From NCBI RefSeq assembly GCF_012952295.1, contig NZ_JABBCH010000002.1:372001-436000 (forward strand): 64,000 bases of DNA, read 5' to 3'. The notes beneath the pieces were generated by a model, which worked only from the letters and a program-made list of their open reading frames with translations, had not been told where the DNA came from and searched no databases. Both the position numbers and the translations under genes were made by a program. The stretch is from Crystallibacter degradans. GTDB lineage: Bacteria; Actinomycetota; Actinomycetes; Actinomycetales; Micrococcaceae. Numbering within the stretch: position 1 is the first letter of the stretch; every line of letters starts with the position of its first letter. Below are positions 60,247 through 64,000 of this stretch, in pieces.

Positions 60247-61026
60247 CTACTGCTGCGGCAGTTCCTGGACGATGAGGAACATGGCACCGGTGGGATCGGT
60301 CAGGGTGGCAACGCGGCCGAAGGGGGTGTCTTCTGCCGGTTGGACGACCTGGCCGCCGAGTGCGGTTGTCTTCTCGATTGCGGCGTCGGTGTTTTCGACG
60401 GCGAAGTAGATGCGCCAATGGGCAGGGATGCTTTCGGGCAGGAACGAGCTGACGTCCATGATGCCGGCCTTGGCGTTCTCGCCCGCGCCGAGGGTTGTGT
60501 ACTTGAACTCGTCGGTGTCGCTCAAGACGTCCGTGTCCCAGCCGAACACGTCCTGATAGAACTTCACTGTGGAGGGGTAGTCGCGCGTGAAGATTTCGTG
60601 CCAGGCCGGCGATCCCGGTTCAGCAGCGAGCTGGAAGCCGGTATGGCCGCCGAATTCCCAAACGCCGACGGCGGCCCCTCCGGCGTCGCTGATCATCGCC
60701 ATTCTGCCCTGCTCGGGAACCTCCATCGGCGGCATGAGGATCTGGCCGCCACTGCTGGCCGCGGCCTGGGTGGTGGCGTCGATGTCATCCACGCGCAGGT
60801 AGGTGGTCCAGACATCCGGGTAGCCGGACTGGCCATCGTTTTTCATTAGGCCGGCGACGGACTGGCCGTTCTTGGAGGCCATGATGTAGCCGCCGTACTT
60901 CTCCTCATCGCCGGCCTCATAGGTCCAGCCGAACAGTTCGGTGTAGAAGTTCTTGGCCTTTTCCGGGTCCGAGGTCATCAGATCGATCCAGCACGGTGCT
61001 CCGGGGGCGATATCGGGCTTGGGCAT
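60247..61026 (-). CDS. Two-module VOC-family protein
   Basis: 259 residues with two VOC modules: residues 1-125 (CWIDLMTSDPEKAKNFYTEL to GAAVGVWEF) and 140-255 (AWHEIFTRDYPSTVKFYQDV to GAMFLIVQEL). This resembles the 27-kDa antigen Cfp30B-like proteins of actinobacteria, whose function is unknown. AGGAGAAC precedes the ATG at 61026. Confidence 0.87.
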   Translation of the reverse strand: MPKPDIAPGAPCWIDLMTSDPEKAKNFYTELFGWTYEAGDEEKYGGYIMASKNGQSVAGLMKNDGQSGYPDVWTTYLRVDDIDATTQAAASSGGQILMPPMEVPEQGRMAMISDAGGAAVGVWEFGGHTGFQLAAEPGSPAWHEIFTRDYPSTVKFYQDVFGWDTDVLSDTDEFKYTTLGAGENAKAGIMDVSSFLPESIPAHWRIYFAVENTDAAIEKTTALGGQVVQPAEDTPFGRVATLTDPTGAMFLIVQELPQQ

Positions 61027-61233
61027 AGCGGTTCTCCTATCGGTGGTGTGGAGATGGCAACAGGGGGAGTCTATGCCCGGCGCTGACAAGCGGCAATGGT
61101 TGCTCGGCCGTCTTGTCCTATCTAGGTCGGCTCGGCGGCGAATGAGCCTGATCTCATTCCTCGAGCCGGTTTTAGCGATAGCTTGATGAAGCCGGCGACG
61201 TTGATGCCGGCGCTCAAATTCAAAGGGGGAACG

Positions 61234-61935
61234 ATGCCGTACAAGGCTCTGTTCAATGTGTCGATTGATCATGCGGCTACATATGTCAAGCACTACTTTT
61301 CTACTTGGGACAACGGACGCCCGAAGTTCACGGGCTCGCGGTTCGAGACGCTTGCAAACGGCGGTGATCTCACTTCTCCGAATGCTGTGACGGCTGACGA
61401 TCTGATCGCTGTTGCGATGCTTGCCGTACACGTGCCGGGGCAGGCCGCGTTGGGCATACTCAACGGACTCGCAGGAGAGCTTGAGCCGCTGTGGGACCAA
61501 TTGCCGACGGACGCCAAGTTCGAGGATCTGGACGGTGCCTCACACACGAACCTCCTTGGCCCCGACGGCCCTGGGCAGAAGATCTGGGATACGCTGCGCC
61601 AGAACAACGGTGGGGTTCCATGGGGCGTCGGACAAACAACAGCCAGCAAGATCATGGCACGCAAGAGGCCTCACTTAATTCCCATCTACGACTCGGTCGT
61701 CGGAAAGCAAACGGGCATGAAGAACAGCTCCGGCCAGTGGAACCAGTGGTTTGAAGCGTTTCAAGAAAAGCGCGACGGCGGCGGCCTTAAGGAGCGTCTG
61801 GAAACCATTCGAGAGCGCGCAGGGAAGCCGCACCTGTCGCTACTCCGCGTGCTGGACATCGTGCTCTGGATGGACGGGAGGGGCCCTGAGACCACGAAAG
61901 AGGTCGTCGATCTGAGCGAAGCCGGTGAGCGGTAA
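61234..61935 (+). CDS. DUF6308-family hypothetical protein
   Basis: 233 residues. FTGSRFETLANGG, the following TADDLIAVAMLAVHVPGQAA and later TTASKIMARKRPHLIPIYDS followed by VV are the features I associate with DUF6308. HhH-like helical content suggests a distant link to DNA-glycosylase folds, but that is speculation. AAAGGGGG precedes the ATG at 61234. Confidence 0.7.
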   Translation: MPYKALFNVSIDHAATYVKHYFSTWDNGRPKFTGSRFETLANGGDLTSPNAVTADDLIAVAMLAVHVPGQAALGILNGLAGELEPLWDQLPTDAKFEDLDGASHTNLLGPDGPGQKIWDTLRQNNGGVPWGVGQTTASKIMARKRPHLIPIYDSVVGKQTGMKNSSGQWNQWFEAFQEKRDGGGLKERLETIRERAGKPHLSLLRVLDIVLWMDGRGPETTKEVVDLSEAGER

Positions 61936-62030
61936 AAGCACTGCCTGCCTGAGGGACGCCCGGGGGCGAAGATAGCAGGAGCCACCGCCGAATAGACGGT
62001 GGCTCCTCTCGAGTTCAGCGAAGCTTGTAC

Positions 62031-63272
62031 TCAGTCCGCCGTCTGGTCCCAGCCGTAGTCGGGGTAGTCGAAGAAGTCGTCGCCGTCGAGCGAATCAACT
62101 TCCCCGGTGGCCATTGAATCAACCAGCGACTCCAGCCCGGTCTGGACGGTCTGGACAAGCATGCCCTTCATCTTTTGGCCGAAGTCGTCGGACTGGCCCC
62201 GCACTTCGAAAAGCACGGTCGCCGAGCCGTTCAGCGCAAATGCGGAGCGGCCCTGCCCCGCATACTCCCGCTCCGCCGGATGGAAATAACGTCCGACGGC
62301 GGCAAGAGGAGACTGCGAGCCGTAGCTGTCCTTGATCCCATCGGCTACTGCCAGCGCATACCGGCGGGACTTGTCCTGGTCGAGTAGCGGCCAGTCCTCC
62401 TGATAGGCGGCGCCGTCGTTGACACCCAGCGGCGGGTAGTCCAGAGCGACGGAAATGTGCTTGCTGTCCTGGTCGCCTCCCGTCTGCTGGTCGCACGGTC
62501 CCATATGGTGCAGATCGACGACGGCGTCCACCTCGCCGAATTCTTCTTGCAGGTCTACGTAAACATCCCTGATGGTCCGGGACTCCGGCGCGAGGAAGAA
62601 TCCTGCATCCTCCTGCAGCCCCGGGAGATCGCCTGGCTGAGGCACGTAGTCCAGGTTCGCGTTGAAATCGCGGTTCAGGTCGAAGCCGGGCAGGTTGATC
62701 CCGCCGTTGCTCGGACGGTGGTACCAAGCTGGCTGCGATCCCTCGAGTTGCGGATACAGGTTTTCGACGTCGTCCCATGACATGACGTTCGTGCGGCGGT
62801 TAAGTTCGCCGCCGTCGGGATTCACCATTGGCATTGCGACCAACGTGACGCCTTCGAGTGCTCGCCGGGTTTCCGCATCGTTGCTGGAGCCCAGCTTCTG
62901 GAGGATCCCCAGGAGAGCCTCGGTGCCCGTCCGTTCATTGCCGTGGATGGCGCTTTGGACGAGCAGCACTCGGTCACCCGTTCCGACCCGGGCCGTGTAG
63001 AGGTCACGGCCGAGCGCAGATTGGCCTACCACTTCGACTTCTACACGGCCGCTGCTGTTCTTTTCAATGCGCTCGAGCCGTGGACCGAGCTCTTCATAAG
63101 TGGTCCATCCGCTGAACTGGGGATCATCGGAGGTCTTGCAGGTACCCGCGCCTGGCGCGCTTGATTCTCCCGGAGCGGCTCCAGCCGGGACAGCCGTAAC
63201 CATCGTGCACAGCATCGTCGCTGCGCCAATGGCGCCGAGTAATCTGCGGGGACTTCTGGCGAAATTGCTCAC
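62031..63272 (-). CDS. Secreted M14-family zinc carboxypeptidase
   Basis: 413 residues. The signal peptide is at residues 1-33 (SPRRLLGAIGAATMLCTMVT, cleavage near AGA-AP). Zinc ligands are in SAIHGNERTGTEALL (His, Glu) and VVDLHHMGP (His), substrate Arg in FDLNRDFNANLDY, and the catalytic Glu in TVLFEVRGQSDD. It should trim C-terminal residues from peptides outside the cell. The GTG at 63272 with GAGGAGAAACCA upstream is preferred to 63308. Confidence 0.9.
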   Translation of the reverse strand: MSNFARSPRRLLGAIGAATMLCTMVTAVPAGAAPGESSAPGAGTCKTSDDPQFSGWTTYEELGPRLERIEKNSSGRVEVEVVGQSALGRDLYTARVGTGDRVLLVQSAIHGNERTGTEALLGILQKLGSSNDAETRRALEGVTLVAMPMVNPDGGELNRRTNVMSWDDVENLYPQLEGSQPAWYHRPSNGGINLPGFDLNRDFNANLDYVPQPGDLPGLQEDAGFFLAPESRTIRDVYVDLQEEFGEVDAVVDLHHMGPCDQQTGGDQDSKHISVALDYPPLGVNDGAAYQEDWPLLDQDKSRRYALAVADGIKDSYGSQSPLAAVGRYFHPAEREYAGQGRSAFALNGSATVLFEVRGQSDDFGQKMKGMLVQTVQTGLESLVDSMATGEVDSLDGDDFFDYPDYGWDQTAD

Positions 63273-63371
63273 TGGTTTCTCCTCGTGCGAGTGATTGGGA
63301 CAAGCCAAGCGTTGCCAGAGCCTGCTCCAGGGTCAAGGGTGAGCCGGTGAAATCGCCGTGCAAAGGGCAGG

Positions 63372-63599
63372 CTGTTCCTGGAGGGCCAAGGCTGGGGGTT
63401 CGGCGGCTCAGTGGACGTTGAAGCCAGGGATCCATGGAACGTGCCCGGACGCTACGGCTGGATCGGCGGTACGGGAACCGCTGCGCACGTCACGCCGTCC
63501 ACTGGCGCCGTGACGATACTGCTGAGCCAAGTGGAAATGACCGGACCCGCCGCCCCTGTGATCATGCGGGACTTCTGGCGGTACGCCGCTGGCTCCTGA
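63372..63599 (+). pseudogene. 3' fragment of a serine hydrolase (class C beta-lactamase family)
   Basis: The frame reads LFLEGQGWGFGGSVDVEARD then GRYGWIGGTGTAAHVTPSTG and ends VIMRDFWRYAAGS. This is the C-terminal part of a beta-lactamase-family hydrolase, including the KTG-like WIGGTGT motif region. The Ser-x-x-Lys half is absent and no start is present; an in-frame TGA lies at 63348-63350. It lies 30 bases before the SRAP gene. Confidence 0.7.
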
Positions 63600-63628
63600 A
63601 GTGAGCTGCGTTGCGGCACAATGGACGC

Positions 63629-64000
63629 ATGTGCGGACGCTACGTAATGGCCAAGGCCACGGCTGACCTGGTTGCCTCGTTCCGGACCGACGAGACGGTG
63701 GGGGACGATGTGCCGCCGTCGTGGAACGTCGCACCGACCGATGGGGTGCGGATCGTGACCGAGCGGCTGAACCACGACGGCGAGTTGTCCCGGCGGCTCG
63801 CCACGGCGAAATGGGGTTTGGTTCCCGTGTGGGCCAAGGACCCGAAATCCGGTGCCAAGCTGATCAACGCGCGGATGGAGACGGTCACCGAGAAGCCGTC
63901 GTTCCGCAAGGCCGCCGTCAAGCGCAGGGCGTTGGTCCCGGCCGCCGGCTACTACGAATGGGAGAAGAAGGACGACGGCGGGAAAATCCCCACGTACCTG
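63629..64000 (+). CDS. SRAP (YedK/HMCES) protein, 3' truncated by window edge
   Basis: The first ~124 residues are visible. MCGRYVMAKATADLV supplies the catalytic Cys2 that bonds abasic DNA, PSWNVAPTDGVRIV the conserved Asn, KWGLVPVWAKDP and LINARMETV the Arg-rich DNA contact, and VPAAGYYEWEKKDDG the active-site Glu. SRAP proteins shield abasic sites in single-stranded DNA. Cys2 fixes the ATG at 63629. The preceding hexamer CACAAT at six bases lacks the initial TA of the leaderless signature. Confidence 0.9.
   Translation, partial: MCGRYVMAKATADLVASFRTDETVGDDVPPSWNVAPTDGVRIVTERLNHDGELSRRLATAKWGLVPVWAKDPKSGAKLINARMETVTEKPSFRKAAVKRRALVPAAGYYEWEKKDDGGKIPTYL

Noticed and set aside
1-64000. tRNA, rRNA, CRISPR, riboswitch, transposase or prophage genes
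   Set aside because: None seen: no T-loop-like GGTTCGAANCC with paired stems, no spaced identical repeats and no recognisable recombinase.

Overview
The window looks like chromosome from a high-GC actinobacterium of the family Micrococcaceae, most likely Arthrobacter in the broad sense. The clearest clue is a 546-residue choline oxidase (7739-9379) that matches, from memory, the length and all catalytic motifs of the Arthrobacter globiformis enzyme. GC-rich codon use, many GTG starts, DtxR/IdeR-type and GntR/FCD-type regulation, and an RNase J fit the same group. I see no rRNA, tRNA, CRISPR array, phage or intact insertion sequence. The window opens inside an allantoinase-like polysaccharide deacetylase and closes inside an SRAP (YedK/HMCES) gene.

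Layout. 1-6 kb: deacetylase end, XRE-cupin regulator, two genes each broken by one frameshift (TPR protein, MOSC protein), a divergent EamA exporter/LysR pair and a small membrane-anchored protein. 6.1-6.7 kb: a patchwork of 3' gene tails whose parent genes lie in this same window; two of them form the junction expected from an old tandem duplication between the LysR gene and codA. 7.7-14 kb: choline uptake and oxidation to glycine betaine (BCCT carrier, betaine aldehyde dehydrogenase, choline oxidase) with a BetI-like TetR and twin operators over the promoter. 14-16.7 kb: an iron-box-controlled adenylation/carrier/membrane-acyltransferase fusion. 17.9-25.2 kb: a catabolic divergon (LLM monooxygenase, monoamine oxidase, flavin reductase, aldehyde dehydrogenase against an MFS importer and an IclR regulator). 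25-33 kb: mixed housekeeping and small enzymes, including RNase J. 33.1-36.6 kb: a PfkB kinase/GH65 phosphorylase pair bracketed by identical 29-bp direct repeats. 36.6-40.7 kb: Fpg-type glycosylase, AlkD-like protein, carboxylate-amine ligase, small zinc protein, MarR regulator. 41-45.6 kb: LacI-controlled nucleoside hydrolase/MFS/ribokinase operon. 45.7-51.8 kb: GntR-controlled sugar cluster with a split transketolase and an rpiB gene reduced to its tail. 51.9-64 kb: aromatic-ring monooxygenase with orphan operators, RES/Xre toxin-antitoxin pair, DUF429 protein, second AlkD-like protein, cytochrome P450, HxlR/SRPBCC pair, VOC protein, DUF6308 protein, secreted M14 carboxypeptidase, a beta-lactamase-family tail and the SRAP gene.

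Two themes stand out. First, at least nine genes without a Shine-Dalgarno sequence carry a TANNNT hexamer exactly six bases before the start codon, the signature of leaderless mRNA. Second, the window is littered with 3' gene fragments (VOC, codA, LysR, DHFR-like, rpiB, beta-lactamase), so the region has been repeatedly rearranged. Assignments rest on reading motifs and family memory; no database search was run.
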